Assembly (NCBI RefSeq): GCF_001056295.1
Contig: NZ_JVMD01000024.1
Coordinates: 176,035 to 240,034, forward strand
Direction of reading: 5' to 3'
DNA: 64,000 nt
Source: Corynebacterium halotolerans
Lineage (GTDB): Bacteria > Actinomycetota > Actinomycetes > Mycobacteriales > Mycobacteriaceae
This document shows, piece after piece, positions 28,400-40,387 of this stretch (its first letter is position 1; every line of letters begins with the position of its first letter). A program made the position numbers and the translations under genes. The notes below the pieces were generated by a model, which was not told the origin of the DNA, ran no database searches, and was given only the letters and a program-made list of their open reading frames with translations.

Positions 28400-30502
28400 T
28401 CAGCCGAAGCGGGCCGGATCCACGATCACCCGCACCGGCGCGGGGTCCCGCCTGGTCGCGCGCACGCCCCGGGCCGCGCGCAGGGCCCGGCCCAGTTCGC
28501 GGGCCCGGGTCCGTTCCACCCGCACCAGCAGCCGCCGGATCGGCGTGCCCGGCTCGATCCCGGCCGGCGGCCTGCCACCGGGCGGCAGGTCGACCGGGCC
28601 GAGGATCTCCGCGCCTTCGGGGGCCTCGAAATCGGCGATGAACCTCTCCACGCCCTCCGCCGTGCCGTCGATGGCGGCCATCCGCGTCGCGGGCGGCAGT
28701 CCCGCCGCGCCGCGGTCGGCGAGTTCCCGCGCCGCCGCCCCGGTGATGTCCCAGCGCAGCAGATCGCCGACCACCGGCACTGCGGCGTCGGCGTCGATGA
28801 CCACGTGCCCGCCGTCGGCCTCCGGCCGCACCAGGTGCACGGCGCGGGCCCACGTGGCCAGCGCCTCCTCCTGGGCCCGCAGGTCCTGGCGGTTCATGGT
28901 CGCCCACGTGTCCAGGATCAGCGCCGCGCCGTAGCCTCCGGGCGCCCGCGGTTCCGCGCCCGGGGTGGCCACCACGATCCTCGCCCCCGGCGCCACCTCG
29001 TCGAGGATCCGCTCGCCGGACGACGAGATCACGGGATGCGGCCGGAACGTCCGCCCCAGCTCCTCGGCGGTGCGCTCCGACCCGACTATCACCGGCCGCA
29101 TCCGCGTCCCGCCGCATTCGTGGCAGCGGTGGCGCACGTCGACGCGCCCGCACCAGCGGCAGGTCGGCGGCGCGGCCTCGCCGGCGCCCTCGCCGCCGTG
29201 TCCGGGATGCGCATGGTGGCCGGGATGCGCATGGTGGCCCGAGGGCGCTGCTGCGCCGCTTTGCGACGGCCCGTGCGGGATCTCCAGCGGCCCGTTGCAA
29301 TGGCGGCATCGGGCTGGGGCGCCGCACCGCGCGCACGACAGCGTGGGCACGTAGCCCTTGCGCGGCACCTGCACCAGCACGGGCATGCCGGCGCGCAGCG
29401 ACGTGGCGGCGACGCGGTACGCGGCGGCGGGAAGCCGGCCGCGCGAGACGTCCTCCGGGTCGGCTTCCGTGTCGGTGGACGGGATGATGCCCGGCATCCG
29501 CGCCGCCAGCGTCTCCGGGGTGGGCACCAGACCATGGGCCCAACCGGATTCGACCAGCAGCTCCACCTCCGCCGTCCTGGTCGCCGACGCGAGGATCAGC
29601 GCGCACTTCTCCTGGGCGGAGCGGGTGACCAGCACGTCGCGGGCGTGGATGTACGGGGCGCGGGGGTCGACCAGGTTGTCGTCGCCGTCGTCGAGGATCA
29701 CCGCCAACCGCAGGTTCCGCACCGGCGCGTACGCCGCCGAGCGCGTGCCCACCACCAGCCGCCCCGAGCCGTGGAGGATGTCCAGGTAGCGGCGGTAGCG
29801 CGATTCGGGGCCCAGCCCTGCGACGAGCACCGTGATCTGCCGCGGGCTGATCAGCTCCCGCAGCGCCGCCTCCACGGCATCGACCGCGCGCTGATCGGGG
29901 ACGACGATCAGCACTCCGCCGCCGTCGCGGGCGACGGTCACCGCCAATTCGGCCAACCGCGCCGGCACGTCCTCCCCCGGCGCCGGATGCCAGGCCGCCC
30001 GCGCCGCCGCACCGGAGCGGACGGCGGACACGAACGAGCCCCCGAAAGCGTAGGCGTCCCATGCGGAGACGTCGGCGTCGTCAAGCTCCAGCCGGCCCAG
30101 CTCCTCCCAGGACGCGCCCGGGCCCTCGCCCCGCGCCTTCTCGGCGCGCGCGTGCCGCGACGGCACCGCGGAGCGGATGATGTCCGAGCGCACGCCCGCG
30201 TACAGCTCCGCCAGCGAGTCGACCAGCGCGGCCAACTGCGGCGGGTACACGACCTCCGGCGACACGACGTCCTTGATCGGCGTCAGCGCACCGTCGTGCT
30301 CGGCCGCCGCCGCCCGCTCCAGGATGATGCCGTTGACCAGCTTCCCCGAAAAGCGCACCCGCACCCGCGTCCCCGGCCGCGCCGCCTCCGACATGGAATC
30401 CGGCACCGAATAATCGAAGGGCCGGTCCAGCTGCGGCAGCCCCAGCAACGGAAGAACCCGGGCCACCGGCCTGTCGGCCATGGTGTCCCGGGTCGTCGTC
30501 AT
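28400..30502 (-). CDS. priA: PriA-like primosomal protein, degenerate actinobacterial form
   Basis: Replication-restart family protein, 700 residues. The N-terminal 3'-DNA-end-binding part (LPLLGLPQLDRPFDYSVPD, GTRVRVRFSGKLVNGIIL) and zinc-binding cysteines (CARCGAPARCRHC, CRWCG, CHECGG) are recognisable. The helicase core is not intact: there is no GxxGxGKT Walker A, and the usual DEEH reads DDGD in VILDDGDDNLVDPR. Actinobacterial PriA proteins are known for such loss. A His/Gly-rich insert around residues 420-435 splits the zinc region. ATG at 30502; possibly leaderless. Confidence 0.9.
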   Translation of the reverse strand: MTTTRDTMADRPVARVLPLLGLPQLDRPFDYSVPDSMSEAARPGTRVRVRFSGKLVNGIILERAAAAEHDGALTPIKDVVSPEVVYPPQLAALVDSLAELYAGVRSDIIRSAVPSRHARAEKARGEGPGASWEELGRLELDDADVSAWDAYAFGGSFVSAVRSGAAARAAWHPAPGEDVPARLAELAVTVARDGGGVLIVVPDQRAVDAVEAALRELISPRQITVLVAGLGPESRYRRYLDILHGSGRLVVGTRSAAYAPVRNLRLAVILDDGDDNLVDPRAPYIHARDVLVTRSAQEKCALILASATRTAEVELLVESGWAHGLVPTPETLAARMPGIIPSTDTEADPEDVSRGRLPAAAYRVAATSLRAGMPVLVQVPRKGYVPTLSCARCGAPARCRHCNGPLEIPHGPSQSGAAAPSGHHAHPGHHAHPGHGGEGAGEAAPPTCRWCGRVDVRHRCHECGGTRMRPVIVGSERTAEELGRTFRPHPVISSSGERILDEVAPGARIVVATPGAEPRAPGGYGAALILDTWATMNRQDLRAQEEALATWARAVHLVRPEADGGHVVIDADAAVPVVGDLLRWDITGAAARELADRGAAGLPPATRMAAIDGTAEGVERFIADFEAPEGAEILGPVDLPPGGRPPAGIEPGTPIRRLLVRVERTRARELGRALRAARGVRATRRDPAPVRVIVDPARFG
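29203..29238 (-). repeat. 18-bp perfect tandem duplication inside priA
   Basis: CGGGATGCGCATGGTGGC occurs twice in direct succession (29203-29220 and 29221-29238). It encodes the repeated AHPGHH of the His-rich insert between zinc motifs. In frame, so the protein stays open; copy number may vary between strains. Confidence 0.85.
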
Positions 30503-30529
30503 GGCACCCCATCTTAGAGACGGGGCGCC
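30503..30529 (-). promoter_or_regulatory. metK-priA gap: hairpin and -10 box of priA
   Basis: GGCACCCC (30503-30510) pairs with GGGGCGCC (30522-30529), one G-T pair, around an 11-base loop. The hairpin is nine bases after the metK stop and ends directly at the priA ATG. Its loop contains TAAGAT (minus strand, 30511-30516), eight bases from that ATG. Either priA is leaderless from TAAGAT, or read-through RNA hides the GGGGTGCC ribosome site in the stem. Both may hold. Confidence 0.4.
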
Positions 30530-30538
30530 GCACGCGCG

Positions 30539-31750
30539 CTACAGGCCCGCCGCCGCGCGCAGGTCCGCGACGCGGTTGACGCGCTCCCACGGCAGATCGA
30601 CGTCCGTGCGGCCGAAGTGGCCGTACGCCGAGGTCTGCGCGTAGATCGGGCGCTTCAGGTCCAGCTCGCGGATGATCGCGGCCGGGCGCAGGTCGAACAC
30701 CTTGCGGATGGCGTCCTCGATGACCTTGCGGTCGACGGCGCCGGTGCCGAAGGTCTCCACGTACAGGCCAACGGGGTTGGCGCGGCCGATGGCGTAGGCC
30801 ACCTGCACCTCGACGCGCTCCGCCAGCCCGGCGGCGACGACGTTCTTGGCCACCCAGCGCATGGCGTAGGCCGCGGATCGGTCCACCTTCGACGGGTCCT
30901 TGCCCGAGAACGCGCCGCCGCCGTGGCGGGCCATGCCGCCGTAGGTGTCCACGATGATCTTGCGGCCGGTCAGGCCGGCGTCGCCCATCGGGCCGCCGAC
31001 CACGAACGAACCGGACGGGTTGATCAGCAGCGTCAGGCCGGACACGTCGAGGTCCGGCAGGCCCTCGGCGGCGAGCACCGGATCGAGGACCTCGCGGCGC
31101 AGGTCCTCCTCCAGCTGGGCGTGCGTGACGCCGGGGTTGTGCTGGGTGGAGATGACCACGGTGTCCAGCGCGACCGGGACGTCGTTCTCGTCGTAGCCGA
31201 CGGTGACCTGTGTCTTCCCGTCGGGGCGCAGGTAGTCCAGCGTGCCGTTCTTGCGCACCTCCGTCAGGCGGCGCGCCAGGCGGTGGGCCAGCGCGATCGG
31301 CAGCGGCATGAGCTCCGGCGTCTCGCGCACCGCGTATCCGAACATCAGGCCCTGGTCGCCGGCGCCGGCGCGGTCGTCGGCCTCGATGTCGCCGCCGGCG
31401 GCGCGGGACTCCAGCGATTCGGTGACGCCCTCGGCGATCTCCGGCGACTGCTCGCCGATGGAGACCGACACGCCGCAGGTGGTGCCGTCGAAGCCCTTCT
31501 CGGACGAGTCGAACCCGATGTCCATCAGCCGGCGGCGCACGATGCGCGGGATCTCGACGTAGCCGCGGGTGGACACCTCGCCGACGACGTGGACCAGGCC
31601 GGTGGTCACCACGGTTTCGACGGCCACGCGGCTGTCCGGGTCGACCTCCAGCATGGCGTCGAGGATCGCGTCCGAGATGGAGTCGCAGATCTTGTCCGGA
31701 TGCCCCTCGGTGACGGATTCACTGGAGAACAGGCGCAGGTCGTGAGCCAC
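30539..31750 (-). CDS. metK: S-adenosylmethionine synthetase
   Basis: Makes S-adenosylmethionine from ATP and methionine. 403 residues, three-domain family. Signatures: [20 protein letters not shown] at 8-27, [32 protein letters not shown] (P-loop-like) and [22 protein letters not shown] at 31750. The protein supplies the methyl donor used by RsmB and others nearby. The 199-base gap upstream holds a TATGAT -10 box and a candidate McbR operator half-site. No SAM riboswitch is seen. Confidence 0.97.
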   Translation of the reverse strand: MAHDLRLFSSESVTEGHPDKICDSISDAILDAMLEVDPDSRVAVETVVTTGLVHVVGEVSTRGYVEIPRIVRRRLMDIGFDSSEKGFDGTTCGVSVSIGEQSPEIAEGVTESLESRAAGGDIEADDRAGAGDQGLMFGYAVRETPELMPLPIALAHRLARRLTEVRKNGTLDYLRPDGKTQVTVGYDENDVPVALDTVVISTQHNPGVTHAQLEEDLRREVLDPVLAAEGLPDLDVSGLTLLINPSGSFVVGGPMGDAGLTGRKIIVDTYGGMARHGGGAFSGKDPSKVDRSAAYAMRWVAKNVVAAGLAERVEVQVAYAIGRANPVGLYVETFGTGAVDRKVIEDAIRKVFDLRPAAIIRELDLKRPIYAQTSAYGHFGRTDVDLPWERVNRVADLRAAAGL

Positions 31751-31816
31751 GGAAAGCCTTCCTTACCGCGCGGGCGAATGCGCCGCGCCGGGGTTCGTTG
31801 TGCGGGTACCCGGAGA

Positions 31817-31836
31817 ATCATAGACCAAGCGGTTCA
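31817..31836 (-). promoter_or_regulatory. metK promoter (-10 TATGAT) with McbR-like box
   Basis: Minus strand TATGAT at 31817-31822, about 67 bases before the metK start. Overlapping it at 31821-31836 (plus strand) is TAGAC-CAAGCG-GTTCA, which matches the McbR palindrome TAGAC-N6-GTCTA perfectly in one half and at three of five positions in the other. McbR represses methionine and cysteine genes in Corynebacterium; binding here is a guess. Confidence 0.4.
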
Positions 31837-31895
31837 GTTGGCGTGGCCGGGGTCCGGATGCGGGGGCGGGTGTCGAGCTTACGTTTCGCGCTTCC

Positions 31896-31923
31896 GCGTT
31901 GCGCCGTGCGCGTTGCGCCGTGC
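31896..31923. repeat. 14-bp tandem duplication downstream of coaBC
   Basis: GCGTTGCGCCGTGC appears twice in succession (31896-31909, 31910-31923) just after the coaBC stop. Directly beyond is GCTTTGCGACGGCC (31931-31944), one of seven copies in this window of the same 11-mer. Confidence 0.7.
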
Positions 31924-31949
31924 GCTCAGCGCTTTGCGACGGCCGGCCG

Positions 31950-33209
31950 TCAGCCTCGGGCGGCCGCGACACGGCGGGCGACCGCGTCGAGGATGTTCGC
32001 CGCGACGGCGTGCTTCGATCCGCGGGGGACGTCGTCGATCGTGCCGTCGGCGTCGAGGATCCAGCCGACGTTGTCCTCCGCGCCGAAGGTGGCGCCGCCG
32101 GAGACGTCGTTGCACATGAGCAGGTCGCAGCCCTTGCGGGCGAGCTTCGTCTTCGCGTGCTCCAGCGGCGTCGCGGTGGCGTCGCCGGTTTCCGCGGCGA
32201 AGCCCACGATGACCGTGGCGGCGTCGAGCTCCCCGTCCGCGCGGCGGCGGACGGCATCGGCGAGGATGTCGGGGTTCTCCACGAGCTCGATGCGGGACAG
32301 GGCGTCGTCGGACGCGCCCTTCTTCAGCTTCGAGTCGGATTCGGTGCCCGGGCGGAAATCGGCGACGGCGGCGGCCATGATGACCACGTCCGCGCCCGGG
32401 GCCTCTTCCACGACCGCGTCATGGAGGTCGCGGGCCGAAGTGATCGACCGCAGGGTCACGCCCGGCGGGGTGCCCAACGCATCGACCGATCCGGCGATGA
32501 GCGTGACGTCGGCGCCGCGCTGGGCGGCGACGTCGGCGAGGGCGAAGCCCTGGCGGCCCGAGGAATGGTTGCCGATGAACCGGACCGGGTCGATAGCCTC
32601 GCGGGTCCCGCCGGCGGTGACGACGACCCGCTTGGCCTCCAGGTCCCGGGTGAACGCCCCGGGCTTCTCGGCCGCCAACAGGGCGAGCTTGGCGATCTGC
32701 TCGGGCTCCGGCAGCCGGCCGGGCCCCGTGTCGACGCCGGTGAGGCGGCCGTGCGCGGGGTCCAGGACGATGGCGCCGTGTCGGCGCAGGGTGGCGACGT
32801 TGTCTCGGGTGGCGGGATGGTTCCACATCTCGGTGTGCATCGCCGGGGCGAAGACGACCGGGCACGTGGCCACCAGCAGCGTCGCGGTGAGCAGATCGTC
32901 GGCGCGGCCGTGCGCCGCGCGCGACATCAGGTCGGCGGTGGCGGGGGCGACGACGACCAGGTCGGCCTCCTGGCCGATGCGGACGTGGCGTACCTCGTCC
33001 ACGGCGTCGAACACGGTGGTCGACACCGGGTTGCCCGACAGCGCCTCGAAGGTTGCGGCCCCGACGAAGTTCAGCGCCGACGGCGTCGGCACCACGTGGA
33101 CGGAATGCCCCCGCTCGGTGAAGGCGCGGACCAGGTGGCACGCCTTGTAGGCGGCGATCCCCCCGGACACTCCGACGACGACGTTCAAACGGCGGCCATC
33201 AACCCCCAT
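31950..33209 (-). CDS. coaBC: Bifunctional phosphopantothenoylcysteine decarboxylase / phosphopantothenate-cysteine ligase
   Basis: Two steps of coenzyme A synthesis. 419 residues. The N-terminal flavoprotein CoaC domain (1-190) has VGVSGGIAAYKACHLVR and PAMHTEMWNHPA, the actinobacterial form of the PxMNxxMW motif. The CoaB domain has VTAGGTREAIDPVRFIGNHS followed by SGRQGFALA, and MAAAVADFRP, KLKKG and VGFAAETGD. ATG at 33209, 13 bases after the rpoZ stop. Old name dfp. Confidence 0.96.
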   Translation of the reverse strand: MGVDGRRLNVVVGVSGGIAAYKACHLVRAFTERGHSVHVVPTPSALNFVGAATFEALSGNPVSTTVFDAVDEVRHVRIGQEADLVVVAPATADLMSRAAHGRADDLLTATLLVATCPVVFAPAMHTEMWNHPATRDNVATLRRHGAIVLDPAHGRLTGVDTGPGRLPEPEQIAKLALLAAEKPGAFTRDLEAKRVVVTAGGTREAIDPVRFIGNHSSGRQGFALADVAAQRGADVTLIAGSVDALGTPPGVTLRSITSARDLHDAVVEEAPGADVVIMAAAVADFRPGTESDSKLKKGASDDALSRIELVENPDILADAVRRRADGELDAATVIVGFAAETGDATATPLEHAKTKLARKGCDLLMCNDVSGGATFGAEDNVGWILDADGTIDDVPRGSKHAVAANILDAVARRVAAARG

Positions 33210-33222
33210 GCAGATCGCCCGC

Positions 33223-33504
33223 CTAGCCCTCGGTGTGCTCGAGCATGCCGGCGTTGATCTCGCGCAGGGCGATCGACAGCGGCTTCTCGGCGACGCCCGG
33301 CGTCACCAGGGGGCCGACGTACTCGAGCATGCCCTCGTCGATCTGCTGGTAGTAGTCGTTGATCTGCCGCGCGCGCTTGGCGGCGAAAATGACCAGCGCG
33401 TACTTCGACGACGCGGTCTTCAGCAGCTCGTCGATCGGCGGGTTGGTGATGCCGACCGGCGGGTCGAAGACGGCTTCGGGTGCGGCGGTGATGTCCTGGG
33501 TCAC
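33223..33504 (-). CDS. rpoZ: DNA-directed RNA polymerase omega subunit
   Basis: Small subunit aiding RNA polymerase assembly through the beta' chain. 93 residues. Signatures: [32 protein letters not shown], split here as [23 protein letters not shown] and [19 protein letters not shown]. The GTG at 33504 has GGGAG nine bases upstream; the longer frame to 33981 runs into gmk and is rejected. Followed by coaBC, as in related genomes. Confidence 0.94.
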   Translation of the reverse strand: MTQDITAAPEAVFDPPVGITNPPIDELLKTASSKYALVIFAAKRARQINDYYQQIDEGMLEYVGPLVTPGVAEKPLSIALREINAGMLEHTEG

Positions 33505-33553
33505 TGTGACGATCTCCCTGTCCTGGTTGTGAAAGCCTGAATGTGAAAGTGTG

Positions 33554-33589
33554 CGCGCCCCGGGGTCCCTGCGAAGGTCCCCCGGCGCG
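33554..33589 (-). terminator. Hairpin between gmk and rpoZ
   Basis: Arms CGCGCCCCGGGG and CCCCCGGCGCG can pair with a small bulge around an inner GGTCCC/GGGACC-type stem, in the 142-base gap after gmk. On the minus strand CACACTTTC follows. It may attenuate read-through from mihF-gmk into rpoZ. Confidence 0.4.
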
Positions 33590-33646
33590 TGAAAACCGGC
33601 GGCGGCGCGGGGATGGCGAAGCATCCCGGCCCCAACCGCCGGAAAA

Positions 33647-34216
33647 TCATTTGCCGAGCAGCGCCGCGGTGATCTCCGCGACGGCTTCGTCGACGTCCTC
33701 GTTGACGACCGTCCGGTCGAACTCGTCCATCGCGTCCATCTCGGTGCGGGCCGTCTCCAGCCTGCGCTTGATGTGCTCCTCGGTTTCCGTGCCGCGGCCG
33801 GTGAGCCGCTCCACGAGAATGTCCCAGCTCGGCGGGGCGAGGAAGACCAGGTGCGCGTCGGGGGAAGATTCCCGGATCGCGCGGGCGCCGGCGAGGTCGA
33901 CCTCGGCCAGCACGGGGCGCCCTGCGGCGAGGGCTTCTTCCACCGGGCGGCGGGGCGTGCCCGAGCGTTGGAGGCCGCCATGGATGTCGGCCCACTCGAG
34001 CATTTCCCCGGCGTCGATGCGACGGTCGAACTCCTCGCGGTCGACGAAGAAGTAATCCTTCCCGTCGACCTCTCCCGGGCGCGGGGCCCTGGTGGTCATG
34101 GAGACGCTGAAGTAAAGGTCCGGCACCTCGGCGCGGAGCCTGCCGACGACGGTCGATTTGCCGACGCCGGCGGGGCCGGAAAGGACCACCAGTCGAGAAG
34201 CGGAGTCCCCGGGCAT
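33647..34216 (-). CDS. gmk: Guanylate kinase
   Basis: Phosphorylates GMP to GDP. 189 residues. P-loop GPAGVGKST near 14-22, the GMP-binding [22 protein letters not shown] (about 37-58), [23 protein letters not shown] and [17 protein letters not shown] at 34216, five bases after the mihF stop. The mihF-gmk-rpoZ-coaBC-metK order is a conserved actinobacterial group. Confidence 0.96.
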   Translation of the reverse strand: MPGDSASRLVVLSGPAGVGKSTVVGRLRAEVPDLYFSVSMTTRAPRPGEVDGKDYFFVDREEFDRRIDAGEMLEWADIHGGLQRSGTPRRPVEEALAAGRPVLAEVDLAGARAIRESSPDAHLVFLAPPSWDILVERLTGRGTETEEHIKRRLETARTEMDAMDEFDRTVVNEDVDEAVAEITAALLGK

Positions 34217-34221
34217 CGCGA

Positions 34222-34545
34222 TTACTCGGCGGAGAAGCCGAAGCGCTCCAGCAGGGCGCGACGCTGGCGGTCGCCGAGGCCGCGCAGGCGGCGGGTCTGG
34301 GCGATCTCCAGGTCGGTCATGATCTCCTGGGCCTTGACCTTGCCGACCTTCGGCAGGGCCTCGAGAAGAGCGGAGACCTTCATCTTGCCGATGATCTCGT
34401 CCTCGTCGGCCTGCTTCAGGACCTCGGGCAGGTCGGTAGCGCCACGCTTGAGCTTGTCCTTCAGCTCGGCTCGGACCTTGCGGGCCTGGGCGGCCTTCTC
34501 AAGGGCGGCTGCACGCTGCTCAGGGGTCAACTGCGGAAGGGCCAC
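34222..34545 (-). CDS. mihF: Actinobacterial integration host factor (mIHF)
   Basis: Nucleoid-associated DNA-binding protein of mycobacteria, streptomycetes and corynebacteria, unrelated in sequence to proteobacterial IHF. 107 residues. The conserved part is [20 protein letters not shown] then [19 protein letters not shown], a helix-two-turn-helix. GTG start at 34545 with GGAGG five bases upstream. Five bases before gmk. Its promoter is one of the few here with a perfect TTGACA -35 box, in keeping with an abundant protein. Confidence 0.94.
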   Translation of the reverse strand: MALPQLTPEQRAAALEKAAQARKVRAELKDKLKRGATDLPEVLKQADEDEIIGKMKVSALLEALPKVGKVKAQEIMTDLEIAQTRRLRGLGDRQRRALLERFGFSAE

Positions 34546-34580
34546 GGGTTCCTCCGTTAAAAACTAGACATTTTGGGGAT

Positions 34581-34636
34581 GGTCCGGTCATTCGGACCGG
34601 AGGTGACCGTACCTCACCAACACGATTTCGTGTCAA
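34581..34636 (-). promoter_or_regulatory. Strong mihF promoter with two dyads
   Basis: On the minus strand TTGACA (34631-34636) and TACGGT (34606-34611) are 19 bases apart. The palindrome CACGATTTCGTG (34621-34632) overlaps the -35 box. A second dyad, GGTCCG-N6-CGGACC (34581-34598), lies at the transcription start and early leader. The leader is about 55 nt. The dyads are candidates for operator sites. Confidence 0.6.
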
Positions 34637-34639
34637 TGC

Positions 34640-34901
34640 GCCGCGCGTGTCCCCCGAGGGAGACATCACACGGCCCTTCGCCCGAGTCACGCGATTGCTT
34701 TGCGACGATGCCCCGGAAACGTCCGCCGGTGAACCGATGGTGCGTCCGGGACCCGTGCAGGCCGCCGACCTGGGCGATGGGCCGATCAACTTCGGCCAGC
34801 ATAGCACCGGATCGCCGAGTGCAAGAACCGCCGCCCCAATCCGAGCCACCAACTAACAGCAGGTGGCCGGGCTGGAACGGCGGTAGCCGTGCTCCGGAAA
34901 C
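34640..34901. other. Non-coding stretch between pyrF and mihF
   Basis: The whole pyrF-mihF gap is 380 bases (34546-34925). Beyond the mihF promoter and the pyrF hairpin this part holds GCTTTGCGACG at 34697-34707, a motif found elsewhere in the window. Short open frames here have no ribosome site and no protein-like character. I see no tRNA. Confidence 0.5.
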
Positions 34902-34918
34902 GGGCCGTGCGGCGGCCC
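34902..34918 (-). terminator. Hairpin after pyrF
   Basis: GGGCCG (34902-34907), 5-base loop, CGGCCC (34913-34918), starting 8 bases after the pyrF stop; on the minus strand GTTTCC follows. It is the likely end of the pyr operon but the U-run is short. Confidence 0.45.
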
Positions 34919-34925
34919 CCGCGGC

Positions 34926-35807
34926 CTACGCGGGGTACTCCCCCGCCGCCTCCTCGACCGCCCGCGCGAGCGCGCCCGCGTCGGGCCCGTGGCGCAGGAT
35001 CTCGCGCGAGATGTTCGGCAGGGCGAGCCTCGAGCAGTCGCCGGCGAGCCTGTCGACGTCGGCCGGGCCGGCGCCCTGGGCGCCGACGCCGGGCATGAGG
35101 ATCGGCCCGTTCAGCTCGTCCAGTCGAGGCGCCCGCTCGAGCGTGGCGCCCACGACGACGCCCACCGGACCGGCGGGCTCACCTGCGGCGACATGCGGTG
35201 CGTTGCGCTGCGCCGCACGGTCGACGATGTCCTGGGCGAGCTCCACGGGGCGGCCCTCGCGCTCGAGCACGGCGCCCTGCACCGAACGGCCCTCCGGGTT
35301 GGACGTGGCGGCGAGCACGAACACGCCGCGGCCCGTGGCCTCCGCCAGCGACAGCGCCGGCTCCAGGGACCCGAAGCCCAGGTACGGGGACACCGTCACG
35401 GCGTCGACCGCGAGCGGGGAGCCGTCGGACAGCCACGCGTCCGCGTAGGCGGCCATCGTGGACCCGATGTCGCCCCGTTTGGCGTCGGCCAGGGTCAGCG
35501 CCCCGCCGTCGGAAAGCTCCGCCAGCGCGCGCTCGAGGATCGCGAAACCCTTCGAGCCGAACGCCTCGTAGAAGGCCACCTGGGGCTTGACCAGCGCCAC
35601 CGTGCCGGCGAAGGCCTCCACGCAAATGCGGGTGAAGGTCTCCACGCCATCGGCGTCGACGCTCAGGCCCCAATCGCGCAGCAGCGACGGGTGCGGGTCG
35701 ATGCCCGCGCACAGGCGCCCCCGTTCCCGCGTGGCGGCGACCAGGCGCGAGCCGAAGCCCGCGCGGCCGCCGTCCCGCGGCGGGGTCGCCACGACGTTGT
35801 CCGCCAC
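34926..35807 (-). CDS. pyrF: Orotidine 5'-phosphate decarboxylase (type 2)
   Basis: Last step to UMP. 293 residues, the longer class 2 enzyme of actinobacteria. Catalytic [11 protein letters not shown] is present, as are [39 protein letters not shown] and [14 protein letters not shown] at 35807, six bases after the carB stop, so it is the last gene of pyrR-pyrB-pyrC-carA-carB-pyrF. Confidence 0.95.
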   Translation of the reverse strand: MADNVVATPPRDGGRAGFGSRLVAATRERGRLCAGIDPHPSLLRDWGLSVDADGVETFTRICVEAFAGTVALVKPQVAFYEAFGSKGFAILERALAELSDGGALTLADAKRGDIGSTMAAYADAWLSDGSPLAVDAVTVSPYLGFGSLEPALSLAEATGRGVFVLAATSNPEGRSVQGAVLEREGRPVELAQDIVDRAAQRNAPHVAAGEPAGPVGVVVGATLERAPRLDELNGPILMPGVGAQGAGPADVDRLAGDCSRLALPNISREILRHGPDAGALARAVEEAAGEYPA

Positions 35808-35813
35808 GGCGGC

Positions 35814-39155
<3,342 letters not shown>

Positions 39156-39158
39156 GTT

Positions 39159-40331
39159 CTAGTTCTGGCCTTCCTGGTTGTTCGAACCGGCGCGGTCCAT
39201 CAGCGCCATGAAGTCGTCGAAGAGGTTGTGGGCGTCATGCGGGCCGGCCGCCGACTCCGGGTGGTATTGCACGGAGAAGGCCATGCCCGACTCGAGCGCC
39301 ACGCCCTCGACGGTGTCGTCGTTGAGGCAGGTGTGGGTGATCTTCGCCGGGCCCCACGGGGTGTCGAAGCTCTTGCCCGGCTCCCCCTCCAGGGCGAAGC
39401 CGTGGTTCTGGGCCGTGATGTAGATGGTGCCCGTGACGTGGTCCTTGACCGGCACGTTGATGCCTCGGTGGCCGAAGCGCATCTTGTAGGTGCTCAGGCC
39501 CAGGGCGCGGCCGAGGATCTGGTTGCCGAAGCAGATGCCGAACAGCGGCATGCCGTCGTCCATCGCGTTCTTGGCCACCTGGACCATGGCGTCGGCGGTG
39601 GCCGGGTCGCCGGGGCCGTTGGAGATGAACACGCCGTCCGGGGCGTGCTCCTTCTTGATCTCCGGGTACGGGGTGTTCGCCGGGACGACGACGACCCGGG
39701 CGCCGCGCTTGGCCAGCTCGCGCGGGGTATTGGCCTTGATGCCCAGGTCGTAGGCCACGACGGTCGCCTTGGCCTCGCCCTCCGGCTCGATCACGTAGGT
39801 CTCCCCCGCCGTGACCTCCTCCGACAGGTTCGCGCCGGCCATCGACGGCTGGGCGCGGACGATCTCGACCAGCTCGTCGACCGGGCGCGTGGCGTCCTCG
39901 CCGGAGAAGATGCCGGCGGCGACGGCGCCGTGGTCGCGGATGTGGCGGACGATGGCGCGGGTGTCCACCTGGCGGATGCCGATGAGGCCCTGCTCGACCA
40001 TTTCGTCGACGAGCGTGCGGCGGCTGCGCCAGTTCGACGGGGCGCGGGACAGGTCGCGGATGACGTAGCCCGCGGCCCAGATGCGGCCGTCGTGGGACTC
40101 CGAGTCCTCGTCGTTCCAGCCGGTGTTGCCGATCTGCGGCGGCGTGGCGACGATGATCTGGCGGTGGTACGACGGGTCGGTCAGGGTTTCCTGGTAGCCG
40201 GTCATGGCGGTGGTGAAGACCGCCTCGCCGAGGGTCGTTCCGGTCGCGCCGAAGCCTCGGCCGCGGAAGACCTTGCCATCGGCCAGGACCAGGACCGCGG
40301 GGGTGTTTTCGTCCGCGGGGGCGTTGCTCAC
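39159..40331 (-). CDS. carA: Carbamoyl-phosphate synthase small chain
   Basis: Glutamine amidotransferase subunit delivering ammonia to CarB. 390 residues. N-domain: LVLADGKVFRGRGFGATGTT and MTGYQETLTDPSYHRQIIV. Class I amidotransferase domain: FISNGPGDP, catalytic Cys in FGICFGNQILG, and QYHPES. I chose the GTG at 40331 with GAAAGG seven bases upstream, giving MSNAPADENTPAVL. An ATG at 40388 ([14 protein letters not shown]) overlaps the pyrC stop as TGATG and would add 19 residues; coupling makes it a real alternative. Confidence 0.95.
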   Translation of the reverse strand: MSNAPADENTPAVLVLADGKVFRGRGFGATGTTLGEAVFTTAMTGYQETLTDPSYHRQIIVATPPQIGNTGWNDEDSESHDGRIWAAGYVIRDLSRAPSNWRSRRTLVDEMVEQGLIGIRQVDTRAIVRHIRDHGAVAAGIFSGEDATRPVDELVEIVRAQPSMAGANLSEEVTAGETYVIEPEGEAKATVVAYDLGIKANTPRELAKRGARVVVVPANTPYPEIKKEHAPDGVFISNGPGDPATADAMVQVAKNAMDDGMPLFGICFGNQILGRALGLSTYKMRFGHRGINVPVKDHVTGTIYITAQNHGFALEGEPGKSFDTPWGPAKITHTCLNDDTVEGVALESGMAFSVQYHPESAAGPHDAHNLFDDFMALMDRAGSNNQEGQN

Positions 40332-40387
40332 GTGGCTGCCTTTCTCGTTCTCTCCGGCATGGAGGGTGTCCTTGTGGTGCTTGCCCA

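Noticed and set aside
31751..31949. SAM riboswitch ahead of metK
   Set aside because: The 199-base gap shows no P1-P4 like conserved core; only a promoter, McbR-like box and tandem repeat.
34546..34925. tRNA or small RNA gene in the pyrF-mihF gap
   Set aside because: No cloverleaf or T-loop consensus found by eye on either strand; a covariance-model search would be needed to exclude other RNAs.
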